DNA of 64,000 nucleotides from TMED27 sp041397865 (GCA_041397865.1 JAWKVT010000001.1:434001-498000); one strand, 5' to 3'; numbered from the stretch's first letter, positions 8,278 through 17,571 are shown. Made by a program: numbers and translations. The notes: a model not told the origin generated them from the sequence alone.

Positions 8278-8565
8278 TTAACCCTCATCTTTATGCTTAA
8301 AGCCACCATCGGAGGAATCATGCAAGCTTTGATAAGATGATTCCGGCGCAGAATCGCGGGCGTTTAGCTCCCGCAAAGCCGCCAGCCCACGTTCACGAGA
8401 CCCCCGCGCCGCCCGCGCCAAAAACGAAGCATGCGCATCAAATTCGGAAATCCCCATGGTCGCCCATTCTTCAATAAGCTTATTCACACTTATTCCGCGT
8501 GATTTAGCTAGATCTTTCAAGCGGTTAGCCTTATCCTCCGGCATTCGAATAGTTAAAGTCGCCAT
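8278..8565 (-). CDS. Ribbon-helix-helix antitoxin
   Basis: The 95-residue product has an N-terminal ribbon-helix-helix fold: strand ATLTIRMPE, helix DKANRLKDLAKSRG, turn and helix ISVNKLIEEWATMG. The C-terminal part is charged and probably disordered until bound to its partner. The start at 8565 is fixed by AAGGAGG. It follows a PIN-domain gene by 62 bp, and a perfect palindrome overlaps its own promoter. Family knowledge suggests it neutralises the PIN toxin and represses its own promoter. Confidence 0.8.
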   Translation of the reverse strand: MATLTIRMPEDKANRLKDLAKSRGISVNKLIEEWATMGISEFDAHASFLARAARGSRERGLAALRELNARDSAPESSYQSLHDSSDGGFKHKDEG

Positions 8566-8592
8566 AGCGCACCTCCTTATGCTTACAGTAAT

Positions 8593-8620
8593 ATGATAGC
8601 ACATACGCTATCATCGTCAA
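8593..8620 (-). promoter_or_regulatory. Antitoxin promoter with palindromic operator
   Basis: On the minus strand TTGACG (8620-8615) is a -35; the -10 is ATCATA or TCATAT at 17-18 bp. Between and over them lies a perfect inverted repeat with 8-bp arms, ATGATAGC and GCTATCAT, spaced by 6 bp (8593-8614). Its size and place fit binding by a dimeric RHH regulator such as the adjacent antitoxin. Confidence 0.7.
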
Positions 8621-8627
8621 GAGGTTT

Positions 8628-9074
8628 CTAATTTTTTATACCGCTTTGCTCGCACTGAATCTGCAAAAACTCCGGCGGCGTGAGGATAGCAATCTCTGGC
8701 AAAACCAGATCACTGTTTCTAAAATCTTTCTTGTTCCAGGTCAGCAGCGTATCGGCCCCCGCCGCAATCGCCAGCTCAATCACATGATTATCCGCCTCAT
8801 CCCGCAAATTCGGACGCCAGCGATAGTACACATCCACCCAGCGGCAAATCGAACAAAAATCATCGAAAAAAGCATCACGCTCCAGCGCGCTAAACATGCT
8901 TTTCTCAAACACATGATCCCGCGCCAAAAGACTTTGATATTCGGCATAAAGCGCATCGCCCATAAGCGGACGAATCTCGTCAAGAAAACACATCTCAAGG
9001 ATTTTCCGGTTCACCCCGTCATGCTTTTGCAGCGCACCGACAAAAATATTCGTATCCAGAACAATATCGGCCAT
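8628..9074 (-). CDS. PIN-domain ribonuclease toxin
   Basis: This is a 148-residue PIN domain. Acidic residues that would bind magnesium are D7 (VLDTNIFVG), E45 (ALYAEYQSLL), D92/D95 (LRDEADNHVIELA) and D117 (WNKKDF). Such proteins usually cut RNA and act as toxins paired with an RHH or AbrB-like antitoxin. The start codon comes three bases after the pyrG stop with no clear ribosome site, so translation probably depends on ribosomes finishing pyrG. The antitoxin is downstream and has its own promoter, an order opposite to the usual antitoxin-first layout. Confidence 0.8.
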   Translation of the reverse strand: MADIVLDTNIFVGALQKHDGVNRKILEMCFLDEIRPLMGDALYAEYQSLLARDHVFEKSMFSALERDAFFDDFCSICRWVDVYYRWRPNLRDEADNHVIELAIAAGADTLLTWNKKDFRNSDLVLPEIAILTPPEFLQIQCEQSGIKN

Positions 9075-9077
9075 AGC

Positions 9078-10709
9078 CTAGACCAAACGGCTCTGTGCCA
9101 GCGCCGCTTGAATAAAGCTCACAAATAAAGGATGCGGCTCAAACGGCTTGGACTTCAACTCCGGATGATACTGCACCCCGATGAACCACGGATGATCCGC
9201 CCGCTCCATCGCCTCGGGTAAAGCCCCGTCCGGCGAAAGCCCCGAAAAGATGCAGCCTTGCGCCTCAAGCTTGTCTTTATAATTGATATTGACCTCGTAA
9301 CGGTGACGATGCCGCTCGCTAATCTCCGTACTTTCGTAAATCTCAGCAATCCGCGAACCTTCAACAAGCGCCGCAGGATACGCGCCCAAACGCATCGTCC
9401 CGCCCAGATCTTCATCCGCGCCGCGCTCCTGTTTTTCACCGCCCTGCACCCACTCGGTCATAAGCCCGACAACATGCTGACCGCCTTCATCCAGTTCGCT
9501 GGAGGTCGCATCCGCAATGCCGCATAAATTCCGCGCCGCTTCAATAACCGCCATCTGCATCCCCAGACATATACCGAAATACGGGATCTTCTTTTCCCGC
9601 GCATATTGAACGGCCCTGATTTTCCCTTCCGTCCCGCGCTTTCCAAAACCGCCGGGAACAAGAATACCGTGAACCCCTTGAAGATGCTCCGCCAGGTCCA
9701 CATCACCTTCAAAATCTTCGCCTTCAAAAAATTTCAGCTCAACCTGAGCCTTGTTCGCAATCCCGCCATGGATAAGCGCTTCATTAAGCGACTTATAACT
9801 GTCAGCCAGATTCGTATATTTTCCGACAATCGCGATTTTCACCTTGCCTTCCGGCTCTTTAACCCGCCGGACAATCCGCTCCCAAATCGACAAGTCCAGA
9901 TTAGCGATATCCTTAATGCCGAAACTGTCCATCACCTGATGATCCAGCCCCTCCCCATGATAAGACAGCGGCACCTCGTAAATCGTCGAAACATCCAGCG
10001 CCGGAATAACCTTGTCTTTCCGGATGTTACAAAACAGCGCGATCTTGTCCCGCTCATCCTCATCAATCTCCCGATCCGCCCGGCAAAGCAAAATTTGCGG
10101 GCGAATCCCGTAACTCATAAGCTCTTTAACCGAATGCTGCGTCGGCTTGGTCTTAAGCTCTCCCGCCGCCGGGATATACGGCAACAACGTCACATGGATA
10201 TAAAGCGCCCGCTCCCGGCCCACTTCATTGCCAAACTGGCGAATCGCCTCAAGAAACGGCAAAGACTCAATATCCCCAACCGTCCCGCCGATCTCGCACA
10301 ACACAAAATCCGCCGTCCCTTCTTTCTCAAGAATAAAATCCTTAATCTCATTGGTAATATGCGGAATAACCTGAATCGTCGCGCCCAGATAATCCCCGCG
10401 CCGCTCCTTGGCCAGCACTTCGGTATAAACCTGCCCCGTCGTAATATTATCATTCTTGCGCGCCGGAACCCCGGTAAAGCGCTCGTAATGCCCTAAATCC
10501 AGATCCGTCTCCGCCCCGTCATCGGTCACAAAAACCTCACCATGCTGAAACGGCGACATCGTCCCCGGATCAACATTCAGATAAGGATCAAGCTTGCACA
10601 GGCGAACCTTATACCCCCGCGCCTGTAACAACGCCCCAAGCGCAGCGGAGCCGAGGCCTTTTCCAAGAGAGGAAACAACGCCGCCTGTAATGAATATATA
10701 TCGTGTCAT
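9078..10709 (-). CDS. pyrG: CTP synthase
   Basis: PyrG makes CTP from UTP, ATP and glutamine. The 543-residue length is normal. The synthetase domain begins with FITGGVVSSLGKG (P-loop) and contains LDPYLNVDPGTMSPFQHGEV. The glutamine amidotransferase domain (about 290-540) has the catalytic Cys in YFGICLGMQ and the His-Glu pair in YHPELKS. It starts one base after the secG stop, and the PIN gene follows three bases after its own stop. Confidence 0.98.
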   Translation of the reverse strand: MTRYIFITGGVVSSLGKGLGSAALGALLQARGYKVRLCKLDPYLNVDPGTMSPFQHGEVFVTDDGAETDLDLGHYERFTGVPARKNDNITTGQVYTEVLAKERRGDYLGATIQVIPHITNEIKDFILEKEGTADFVLCEIGGTVGDIESLPFLEAIRQFGNEVGRERALYIHVTLLPYIPAAGELKTKPTQHSVKELMSYGIRPQILLCRADREIDEDERDKIALFCNIRKDKVIPALDVSTIYEVPLSYHGEGLDHQVMDSFGIKDIANLDLSIWERIVRRVKEPEGKVKIAIVGKYTNLADSYKSLNEALIHGGIANKAQVELKFFEGEDFEGDVDLAEHLQGVHGILVPGGFGKRGTEGKIRAVQYAREKKIPYFGICLGMQMAVIEAARNLCGIADATSSELDEGGQHVVGLMTEWVQGGEKQERGADEDLGGTMRLGAYPAALVEGSRIAEIYESTEISERHRHRYEVNINYKDKLEAQGCIFSGLSPDGALPEAMERADHPWFIGVQYHPELKSKPFEPHPLFVSFIQAALAQSRLV

Positions 10710-10710
10710 T

Positions 10711-11058
10711 TTATTCCGCTAGTGGTACGCTTGGTGGCTCTTTCGGTGTTTCGGCAGGCACCTCAACCGGCGCTTCAATCGCCGCCGGGGCATTCTCAAG
10801 AGCCTCCATCAGCCCTACACCCTGCGTACTCCGCCCCGCCAGAACACCCAGAATAAGACTGGTGCAAAAGAACCCCGCCGCACAAAGCGCCGTCGCACGG
10901 GTCAGCAGATTCGCAGTCCCCTCCGGCGAGGCAAGCCCGCCAAGTCCGCCGCTTCCGCCGCCAATACCAAGACCGCCGCCTTCCGAGCGTTGCAAAAGAA
11001 CAAGCCCGATAATCGCCAGCGCCAAAAACAAATGTATAACAAGAATGACTGAGTTCAT
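10711..11058 (-). CDS. secG: Preprotein translocase subunit SecG
   Basis: SecG is the small subunit of the SecYEG export channel. The 115-residue product has two membrane helices (about 3-22 and 55-73) joined by the family's LLQRSEGGGLG segment and a Gly-rich loop. The last about 35 residues are a Pro/Glu-rich tail, common in alphaproteobacterial SecG. It lies between tpiA and pyrG in the usual order. Confidence 0.93.
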   Translation of the reverse strand: MNSVILVIHLFLALAIIGLVLLQRSEGGGLGIGGGSGGLGGLASPEGTANLLTRATALCAAGFFCTSLILGVLAGRSTQGVGLMEALENAPAAIEAPVEVPAETPKEPPSVPLAE

Positions 11059-11078
11059 GGAGTTGCTTTCTAATAGAT

Positions 11079-11831
11079 TTATACGGCTCTGGCAATAGCC
11101 AAGAACTGATCGGCTTTCAAAGAAGCCCCGCCGATAAGCCCGCCATCGACATTTTCTGTGGCTAAAAGCTCCTCCGCATTGTCCGGCTTCATCGACCCGC
11201 CGTATAAAATCCGAACTTTTTTATAGTCTTTCACGTAATCTGGCAACTCATCACGAATAAAGGCATGCATATCACGTACATCTTCAACAGTAGCCGCATT
11301 TCCTGTCCCGATCGCCCAGACAGGCTCATAGGCAATCGCAATCTCATGAAATTGTGTAAGCTCGGGAATCGAACCTTTAATCTGCGCAGCCACAACACTC
11401 TGGGCCTTCCCCTGCGCTCTTTCCTCCTCACTCTCTCCAACACAAATAATGGGAACCATATCGTTTTTAAGAGCCTGCGCAGCCTTCGCCGCAACCTGCT
11501 CATCCGTCTCCCCGCAATACTGCCGCCGCTCCGAATGCCCTACAATCGCATAGGAACAAGACGAATCGCGAAGCATCTCCGCCGATACCTCCCCCGTATA
11601 CGCGCCGTTTTCATAGAGAGAGCAATCCTGCCCCCCAAAACGCAAATCCGGAAAGCTATACGCCGCATGACGCACCGTTGGAATATGCAAAAATGGAGGG
11701 CACACTAGAATCTCACACCGCGATAAAACCTCACCGTCAGACTCCAGACCGTTAATAATTCCGGCAACCAACCGGCGGGCATCTTCCATACTCCCGTTCA
11801 TCTTCCAGTTTCCGGCGATAAGTTTTTTCAT
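11079..11831 (-). CDS. tpiA: Triosephosphate isomerase
   Basis: TpiA interconverts dihydroxyacetone phosphate and glyceraldehyde 3-phosphate. The product has 250 residues. The active-site set is complete: K11 in GNWKMNG, His in IVGHSERR (near 97), Glu in YEPVWAIGTG (near 169), and phosphate loops YGGSMKPDNA and LIGGASL. It is the first gene of the tpiA-secG-pyrG run and is divergent from ppiD across an 86-bp gap. Confidence 0.98.
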   Translation of the reverse strand: MKKLIAGNWKMNGSMEDARRLVAGIINGLESDGEVLSRCEILVCPPFLHIPTVRHAAYSFPDLRFGGQDCSLYENGAYTGEVSAEMLRDSSCSYAIVGHSERRQYCGETDEQVAAKAAQALKNDMVPIICVGESEEERAQGKAQSVVAAQIKGSIPELTQFHEIAIAYEPVWAIGTGNAATVEDVRDMHAFIRDELPDYVKDYKKVRILYGGSMKPDNAEELLATENVDGGLIGGASLKADQFLAIARAV

Positions 11832-11917
11832 AGCTATTGCTCCTGCTTCATCTCACCCTTATAGTGCAAGCCGGTAGAGACAAACAACCTTTAACAAAGT
11901 TAAAAGGGTAAAAAAAC

Positions 11918-13825
11918 ATGGCAATGCAAGCACTGAGAAAAGGCGCATCCGGTGGAATTTTGAAATACATCCTTGTCGGCATCCTCGTTATGGCCGGTGG
12001 CGGTCTGGTATTCATGGATATAGGCGGTTTTTTCCGCGGCGGTGTAACCAATACCGATGTCGCCAAAGCCGGAAAACAAACCATCTCCATAAATCAATTC
12101 GACCGAACCGCACGCATGGCCTTAAATCGCCTCGGCATGAACCCCGCTCAGGCGTATCAGGTCGGTTATATTCAGGAACTCCTGAACGGTGAAATCCGCA
12201 CAAGCCTCCTCCAGCAAAAAGCCGCCGATACAGGCATCCGCATCAGCACCGATCAAGTCGCCCAAAACATACAAAAACTCCTCCAGCCCATGGCCGCCCC
12301 CGGACAAAACCCTCAGGACGTTCTCCAGCAACTCTTAACCAGCCAAGGCATGAGCGAGGCCCAGCTTGCCGGCGCCATCAGCCGCGAAATGACCGTAAAC
12401 CAGCTCGGCAACGCGGTACAATCAGGCTTCCTTGAAACCTCGAAAACCATAGCCGAAGACCTCGCCCGCTACGAAAACGAAACCCGCACCCTCCGGCTGA
12501 TCGAATTTAAAAACAAGGACTACACAAAAATCGAAGAACCCTCAGATGAAAAACTCGAAGAATTTTATCAAAGCATAAAAGAAACATACGCCATCCCCGA
12601 AATGCGCAAAAGTCAGGTGATACTGATCGAAAAAGACGCTCTGAAAAACACCCTCGAAATCTCCGATGAAGAAATTCAGGACGTTTACGAGCGCAACATC
12701 ACCGCCTACAAACAACCCGAACACCGCAGCTTCGAACACGCCATACTCGCAGACGAAAAGCAGGCCGCCGAAATCCGCAAACAGGTCGAAGAAGGAAAAA
12801 ACCTCAAAGACGCCGTTCAGGCCGTAACCGGCAACACAACCGATTACATCCCCGCCCGTAGCTTTGAAAAAGACGGAATTATCGAAGACCTACGCGATGA
12901 TATTTTCACAGCCAAAGAACAAGACCTGATCGGCCCCGTCCACTCCCCCCTCGGATACCACATTGTCCACATCGAAAAAATAACCCCTGCGCACACAACC
13001 CCTCTCAATGAGATCAGCGAAACAATAAAAGAAGAGCTTAGCGAGACGAGACTCCTCGACATGCAATATGATCTGGCCGCAAGCGTCGATGATTTCCTTG
13101 CCGCCGGAGAACCTCTCGAAGACCTGCAAAAAGAACGCGGCATAAAAATTCAGGATATGCCCTTGACCAACAGCTTCGACCTCGACAAAGACAACAACCC
13201 TGTCTTCGCGCCATCCTTCGGCCCTGACGCCCAAACCCTTACAACAGCCCTGTTCGATTTGGCGCAGGGCGAAGCCTCCCCCGTCACCGAACTCGCCGAC
13301 GGACGTATGGCCGCTTTGCTTGTCACCGAAATACAGGACAAAAGCTACAAACCCTTTGAAGACGTAAAAGACAACCTGAAAAAACGCTGGATCAACGACA
13401 CCCGCCGCGTCCAAAACAAAGTGAATGTACTCGAAATTCTCAGCAAGGCCAGAAACGAAAAAACCACCTTTGAGTCGCTCGCAAAAGCACAAAACAAACA
13501 GCCCCAAACCCTTTCCGGCCTAAAGCGCAAGGAGGCCCCTAAAGCGCCCCTAACCGCCTCGGCCCTCAAAACCGTCTTTGAAACCCCGCAAGGCGAACTT
13601 CTAATCCTCGACATCGAAGACGGCGTCGCCATTGCCGAAATCCAGAGCATCCTGCTGCCCGCAGCGCCCTCCGAAGACGCCCTCAAAGCCGCGCAAAACA
13701 CAGTCCTTCAGGCACAGCAAAACGAAGCCTACCGGCTCTATGTAGAAAACCTGCGTGAAAAATACGGCGTAAAGGTCAATGAAAAGCTTCTCAATGCCGT
13801 CTACGGCACACAGACAGAGCAATAA
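11918..13825 (+). CDS. ppiD: Periplasmic folding chaperone PpiD (SurA_N and PPIC-type)
   Basis: The product has 635 residues: a short cytoplasmic start, one membrane anchor (about 15-36), a SurA-like chaperone region (about 45-190) and a parvulin-like prolyl isomerase region (about 235-365, with SFEHAILAD, GPVHSPLGYHIVHIEKI). A long helical C-terminal region follows. It helps outer-membrane and secreted proteins fold as they leave the Sec channel. It starts an operon with trpE, four bases apart, which is an order found in this class. Confidence 0.92.
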   Translation: MAMQALRKGASGGILKYILVGILVMAGGGLVFMDIGGFFRGGVTNTDVAKAGKQTISINQFDRTARMALNRLGMNPAQAYQVGYIQELLNGEIRTSLLQQKAADTGIRISTDQVAQNIQKLLQPMAAPGQNPQDVLQQLLTSQGMSEAQLAGAISREMTVNQLGNAVQSGFLETSKTIAEDLARYENETRTLRLIEFKNKDYTKIEEPSDEKLEEFYQSIKETYAIPEMRKSQVILIEKDALKNTLEISDEEIQDVYERNITAYKQPEHRSFEHAILADEKQAAEIRKQVEEGKNLKDAVQAVTGNTTDYIPARSFEKDGIIEDLRDDIFTAKEQDLIGPVHSPLGYHIVHIEKITPAHTTPLNEISETIKEELSETRLLDMQYDLAASVDDFLAAGEPLEDLQKERGIKIQDMPLTNSFDLDKDNNPVFAPSFGPDAQTLTTALFDLAQGEASPVTELADGRMAALLVTEIQDKSYKPFEDVKDNLKKRWINDTRRVQNKVNVLEILSKARNEKTTFESLAKAQNKQPQTLSGLKRKEAPKAPLTASALKTVFETPQGELLILDIEDGVAIAEIQSILLPAAPSEDALKAAQNTVLQAQQNEAYRLYVENLREKYGVKVNEKLLNAVYGTQTEQ

Positions 13826-13828
13826 TAA

Positions 13829-15325
13829 ATGCCTGACATCGCCCCTGCATATTCAGAGTTCGAAAAAAACTTCGCCGCAGGCCAATCCCAACTGGCATAC
13901 CACCAACTCCCCGGCGATCTGGAAACCCCTGTCGGCACCTACCTCAAGCTCTGCATGGACGAACCCTATTCTTTCCTCCTCGAATCCGTCGAAGGCGGCA
14001 ACGTGCTGGGCCGCTATTCCATCATCGGCCTGAAACCCGACCTCATCTGGAGCTGCAAACAGGGCAAAACCACCATAAACGGAAAACCCGCCTCCGACGA
14101 CGCCCTCGCATCCCTGCGCACACACATACAAAACTGTGCCATAGATGCCGCCCCCGATGACCTGCCGCCCATGGCTGTTTCCGGCCTGTTCGGCTATCTC
14201 GGCTATGACATGATCCGCCTGATCGAAAACATCCCCGACACCAACCCCGATGACCTGCAAATCCCCGACAGCATCCTGATGCGCCCCACCATTCTTGTCA
14301 TCTTCGACAATGTGAAGCAGATTATAACCCTCGTCACGCCCGTCTACGCCCACGCAAGAAACACCGATCAATCAGCCGAAGAAACCTATAAGCAAGCCTC
14401 AACCCTGCTAACCCAAACCCTGAACCAAATCTTTACCTATGTTGACCGGGATCGCCTGAAGCTCAAATCAGCCGTCAAAACCCCGCTGGACGTGCAATCC
14501 AACATGACCCGCGAGCAATACCACGAGGCTGTCAAAAAAGCCGTCGATTACACCCTCGAAGGTGATATTTTTCAGGTCGTCCCCAGCCAGCGCTTCACGG
14601 TCGATTTCGACCTCCCCGCGTTCGAGCTTTACCGCTCCTTGCGCCGTGTAAACCCCTCTCCCTTTATGTTTCTTGTCTCACTGGGAGACTTCCAGCTTGT
14701 CGGCGCCAGCCCCGAAATCCTCGTGCGCGTGCGCGATAACGAGGTCACAATCCGCCCCATCGCCGGAACCCGCCCGCGCGGCAAAACACCCGCCGAAGAC
14801 AAAGCCCTCGCCGAAGAGCTTCTAGCCGATGAAAAAGAGCGCGCCGAACACCTCATGCTGCTTGACCTCGGGCGCAACGATGTGGGGCGCACCACGCAAT
14901 TCGGCACCGTAAACGTCACCGAATCCTTCATCATCGAACACTACTCCCACGTCATGCATATCGTCTCCAACGTCACCGGGCAGCTCAAACCGGGCCTCGA
15001 TATCGTCGATGCCCTGTTCGCCGGATTCCCCGCCGGAACCGTCAGCGGCGCACCCAAAGTCCGCGCCATGGAAATCATCGACGAACTCGAAGTCTCCCGC
15101 CGCGGCTTTTACGGCGGCGCAGTGGGGTATCTGTCCGGCAACGGAACCCTCGATACCTGCATCGCCCTGCGCACCGGCATGGTCAAAGACGGAAAATTAT
15201 ACGTACAGGCGGGCGGCGGCGTCGTCGCCGACAGCAACCCCGAAAGCGAATATCAGGAAACCCTCCACAAATCCCGCGCCCTCATCAACGCCGCCGAACT
15301 GGCCATCGAAAAAGCAAAAGGTTAA
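13829..15325 (+). CDS. trpE: Anthranilate synthase component I
   Basis: TrpE makes anthranilate from chorismate, using ammonia supplied by TrpG. The product has 498 residues. The N-terminal part carries the tryptophan feedback site (LLESVEGG). The chorismate-binding domain has VVPSQRF, SPEILVR, IAGTRPRGKT, LLADEKERAEHLML and LDLGRNDVGR. FPAGTVSGAPKVRAMEII follows. It is separated from its partner gene trpG (17674) by a lipoprotein gene, an inverted repeat and an opposite-strand deacetylase gene. Confidence 0.97.
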   Translation: MPDIAPAYSEFEKNFAAGQSQLAYHQLPGDLETPVGTYLKLCMDEPYSFLLESVEGGNVLGRYSIIGLKPDLIWSCKQGKTTINGKPASDDALASLRTHIQNCAIDAAPDDLPPMAVSGLFGYLGYDMIRLIENIPDTNPDDLQIPDSILMRPTILVIFDNVKQIITLVTPVYAHARNTDQSAEETYKQASTLLTQTLNQIFTYVDRDRLKLKSAVKTPLDVQSNMTREQYHEAVKKAVDYTLEGDIFQVVPSQRFTVDFDLPAFELYRSLRRVNPSPFMFLVSLGDFQLVGASPEILVRVRDNEVTIRPIAGTRPRGKTPAEDKALAEELLADEKERAEHLMLLDLGRNDVGRTTQFGTVNVTESFIIEHYSHVMHIVSNVTGQLKPGLDIVDALFAGFPAGTVSGAPKVRAMEIIDELEVSRRGFYGGAVGYLSGNGTLDTCIALRTGMVKDGKLYVQAGGGVVADSNPESEYQETLHKSRALINAAELAIEKAKG

Positions 15326-15327
15326 AC

Positions 15328-15415
15328 GTCATTGCGAGAAGCGCAGCGACGCGGCAATCCACCCCTTGCAGCTTGACAGGAGATGGGGATTGCTTCGCCT
15401 TCAGCTTGCAATGAC
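15328..15415. repeat. MITE-like repeat with GTCATTGC ends
   Basis: The 88-bp unit begins GTCATTGCGAG and ends CTTGCAATGAC, an 11-bp terminal inverted repeat with one mismatch. Inside are GCAATCC and GGATTGC, also complementary. It starts three bases after the trpE stop codon. Units with this GTCATTGCGAG signature are, as far as I recall, common dispersed repeats in many bacterial genomes. No gene lies in 15416-15531. Confidence 0.65.
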
Positions 15416-15531
15416 AATGCCCATGCCCCCATATGCCATAAAAAAACTTGCACGCCTCCGGCGTTATGGCTACACATACCCCATATCAATTTTAACAATG
15501 CGTATAAATGCGTAACAAAAGGTAAAATATT

Positions 15532-16164
15532 ATGAAACTGAAAAAGTTATTTGGAATAACAACAGCCGCCTTACTCTCCTCATGTTCAACTCTGGATGGC
15601 ATGAAACAGGATATCGCAAACTTAACAATCCCGCAGGGGCAAATCAAAGACCCCGTCACGCAAATCCGCTTTGAAGAAAAAACAGGAAGAGTTGCGCCTC
15701 AAGATCACGCCGCCGCACATTGCCGGGCAGCAAATGAAAAACTCCCTGCTGTGCAGAGTCTTGCAACCGAAAAACAACGAATTGAAGAAAGAATTGCCAT
15801 TCAAGAGCCTCGGGACATGATAGCCAACCGAACAGCCCAGCTTCAAAACACTACACAAATGGCCTTAGAAACACGCACCCTCAAAAGACACACCGAAAAC
15901 TGCGTACAGGGCATCGCCGCCACGGCACAAATGTGTTCATTTAATGGAGCCGCAAATCAGGTTATTCAGGCATCAATCGGCGAACCCGCACAAGGCCCCT
16001 CCGACTGCCTACCAGATGAATCCAAAGAATACGGGCAATTACTGCAAAACATCATAAATGGTAATTACGGCAACGCAGAACCATCCGCAACAAGAACCGC
16101 GCCAGCGATACCTGCGCCCCATCCCGTAAGACAGCGCTTCCAAACACCCGTACTGACTCGGTAA
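15532..16164 (+). CDS. Lipoprotein of unknown function
   Basis: This 210-residue product has a lipoprotein signal (MKLKKLFGITTAALLSSC), with the lipidated Cys at 18 in the lipobox LSSC. The mature part is helical and Gln-rich, with paired cysteines (AHCRA, ENCVQ, QMCSF, SDCLP) and a Pro-rich end (TAPAIPAPHP). No family is recognised. An AGGT-type ribosome site lies upstream. It is downstream of trpE but past a repeat, so it may have its own promoter. Confidence 0.7.
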   Translation: MKLKKLFGITTAALLSSCSTLDGMKQDIANLTIPQGQIKDPVTQIRFEEKTGRVAPQDHAAAHCRAANEKLPAVQSLATEKQRIEERIAIQEPRDMIANRTAQLQNTTQMALETRTLKRHTENCVQGIAATAQMCSFNGAANQVIQASIGEPAQGPSDCLPDESKEYGQLLQNIINGNYGNAEPSATRTAPAIPAPHPVRQRFQTPVLTR

Positions 16165-16176
16165 ACCGCGCTACGC

Positions 16177-16290
16177 TAGGGTCCATACTCATTGCTCCTC
16201 TAAAACGCTGCAAGCGCCGCTTTTTGAGAACCGGAAGCGCAAAAAAGTGGTGCTTGCAGCGTTTTAGAGGAGCAATGAGTATGGACCCTA
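16177..16290. mobile_element. Long perfect inverted repeat, MITE-like
   Basis: Arms 16177-16215 and 16252-16290 are perfect complements over 39 bp, starting TAGGGTCCATACTC, and near-complementarity continues inwards past the pair of mismatches (CGCTTTTTTG-like). TA stands at both outer ends, as expected for elements that duplicate a TA target. It fills the gap between the convergent lipoprotein and deacetylase genes, and its right end overlaps the last codon of the deacetylase. Transcribed, it would make a very strong hairpin from either side. It has no coding capacity. Confidence 0.65.
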
Positions 16291-17571
16291 ATCACTCTGC
16301 CCCAATAGCGCCTTAAGGATCGCTTCACGCGCCTGCGCGCTGTTGGGGTCGGGCTCCTCGGCCCCTTCTCCAGAAACACCGCTTTGCCCCGCCGCCTCTG
16401 GCTTTACCACTGTCTCTCCGGCAGCAGGTTCAGCCCGTGTCATCAACGCCTCCACCTCTGCTTTCCGCCTCGGTTTAGCCTCCTTAGCTTCACTGGGCTG
16501 AACCTTTGACGAAGCCACCTTCACCTGCGGCCTCTCCAAAAGCGCGCTGGCATGCACAATCTCAAAACCGCGGCGCTGCGCATCCGGCAGCCACGCCTTC
16601 AAGCCGTTAATCGTCGCATCTTTGGGATGCCCGATTGCAATCGCATGCCCCTTACGCGCCGCCACCTCCTCCAGCTTGCGCAGCGCACTCGTCACAAAAG
16701 CCTGAGTATCCTCATGATCCAGAAAAACATCCCGCTCGGCTGTGGGCAAACCATTCAGCCGCGCCGCCTCCGCCCCCACCGAAGCCCCTATTGTCTTGGA
16801 ATCCACAAAATACAGCCCCCGCTCTTTCAGGCTCTCCATCACCCAGTCCATAATCTGCGGGTCCTGCGTCACCTTGCTGCCCATATGATTATTCACCCCG
16901 GCATACCCGTCAAAGCTCGCAAACGCCGCCTTCATATTCGCCTTCACTTCGGCCTCTCCCATCCCGCTTTTCAGCGCAATCGGCCCAAGGCTCACGGGGC
17001 TTGTCATCGCCTCCATCGGCATATGGATCATCAACTCATGCCCGCGCGCCCGCGCATCACGCGTAATCCCGCCCAACTCCGGTGCATAAGGCAAAAACGC
17101 CAAGGTCAACGGCGCATCAATACCAATCGCTTCAAAACTGCGCTTCCGGTCCAGCCCCATATCATCAATGATAATCGCAATCTTCGGCGAACCCGTTGCC
17201 ACAATCGGCTCGTAAACCGGCGCTTTCTTAACCGTCTTTGGCTTCACCGGCTTGGAAAGAACCTCCGCAACCACCTCCGGCTCAGGCTTAGCTTCAGGAT
17301 AGCTATACGCTTTTATAATATCCTCAAACTCATGCTCGGCAATTTCGGGCGGGCCATAGCTTTCCCGGCTCCTCCGCTCCGAATATTGCAAAGAAGTTTT
17401 AAAATATTTGGGCCCCTCGGCTTCCGAAACAACCGTTTCATCCTCCGGCACAGACGGCACAAAAAGCCGCCCCTGAGTGCCAAAATACAAAACAAGCATC
17501 AAGACAATAGCAATACCGACAAAAAGGAAGGTTCCGCGAGGATTAGCGTAGCGTTTCATAATCCCCATCAT
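16288..17571 (-). CDS. Divergent polysaccharide deacetylase (YibQ-like)
   Basis: After a short start and one membrane helix (near residues 15-32) there is a variable linker. A divergent polysaccharide deacetylase domain follows (about 125-345): IAIIIDDMGLD, LTLAFLPYAP, GHELMIHMPMEA, GVNNHMGSKVT, FVDSKT and GHAIAIGHPKDATI. The tail (about 90 residues) is disordered and Ala/Glu/Pro-rich. The family is thought to act in the periplasm on wall or surface glycans; the substrate is unknown. Three nearby ATGs are possible starts; the one at 17571 has a GGGGG run upstream, and 17559 is an alternative. Confidence 0.85.
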   Translation of the reverse strand: MMGIMKRYANPRGTFLFVGIAIVLMLVLYFGTQGRLFVPSVPEDETVVSEAEGPKYFKTSLQYSERRSRESYGPPEIAEHEFEDIIKAYSYPEAKPEPEVVAEVLSKPVKPKTVKKAPVYEPIVATGSPKIAIIIDDMGLDRKRSFEAIGIDAPLTLAFLPYAPELGGITRDARARGHELMIHMPMEAMTSPVSLGPIALKSGMGEAEVKANMKAAFASFDGYAGVNNHMGSKVTQDPQIMDWVMESLKERGLYFVDSKTIGASVGAEAARLNGLPTAERDVFLDHEDTQAFVTSALRKLEEVAARKGHAIAIGHPKDATINGLKAWLPDAQRRGFEIVHASALLERPQVKVASSKVQPSEAKEAKPRRKAEVEALMTRAEPAAGETVVKPEAAGQSGVSGEGAEEPDPNSAQAREAILKALLGQSD

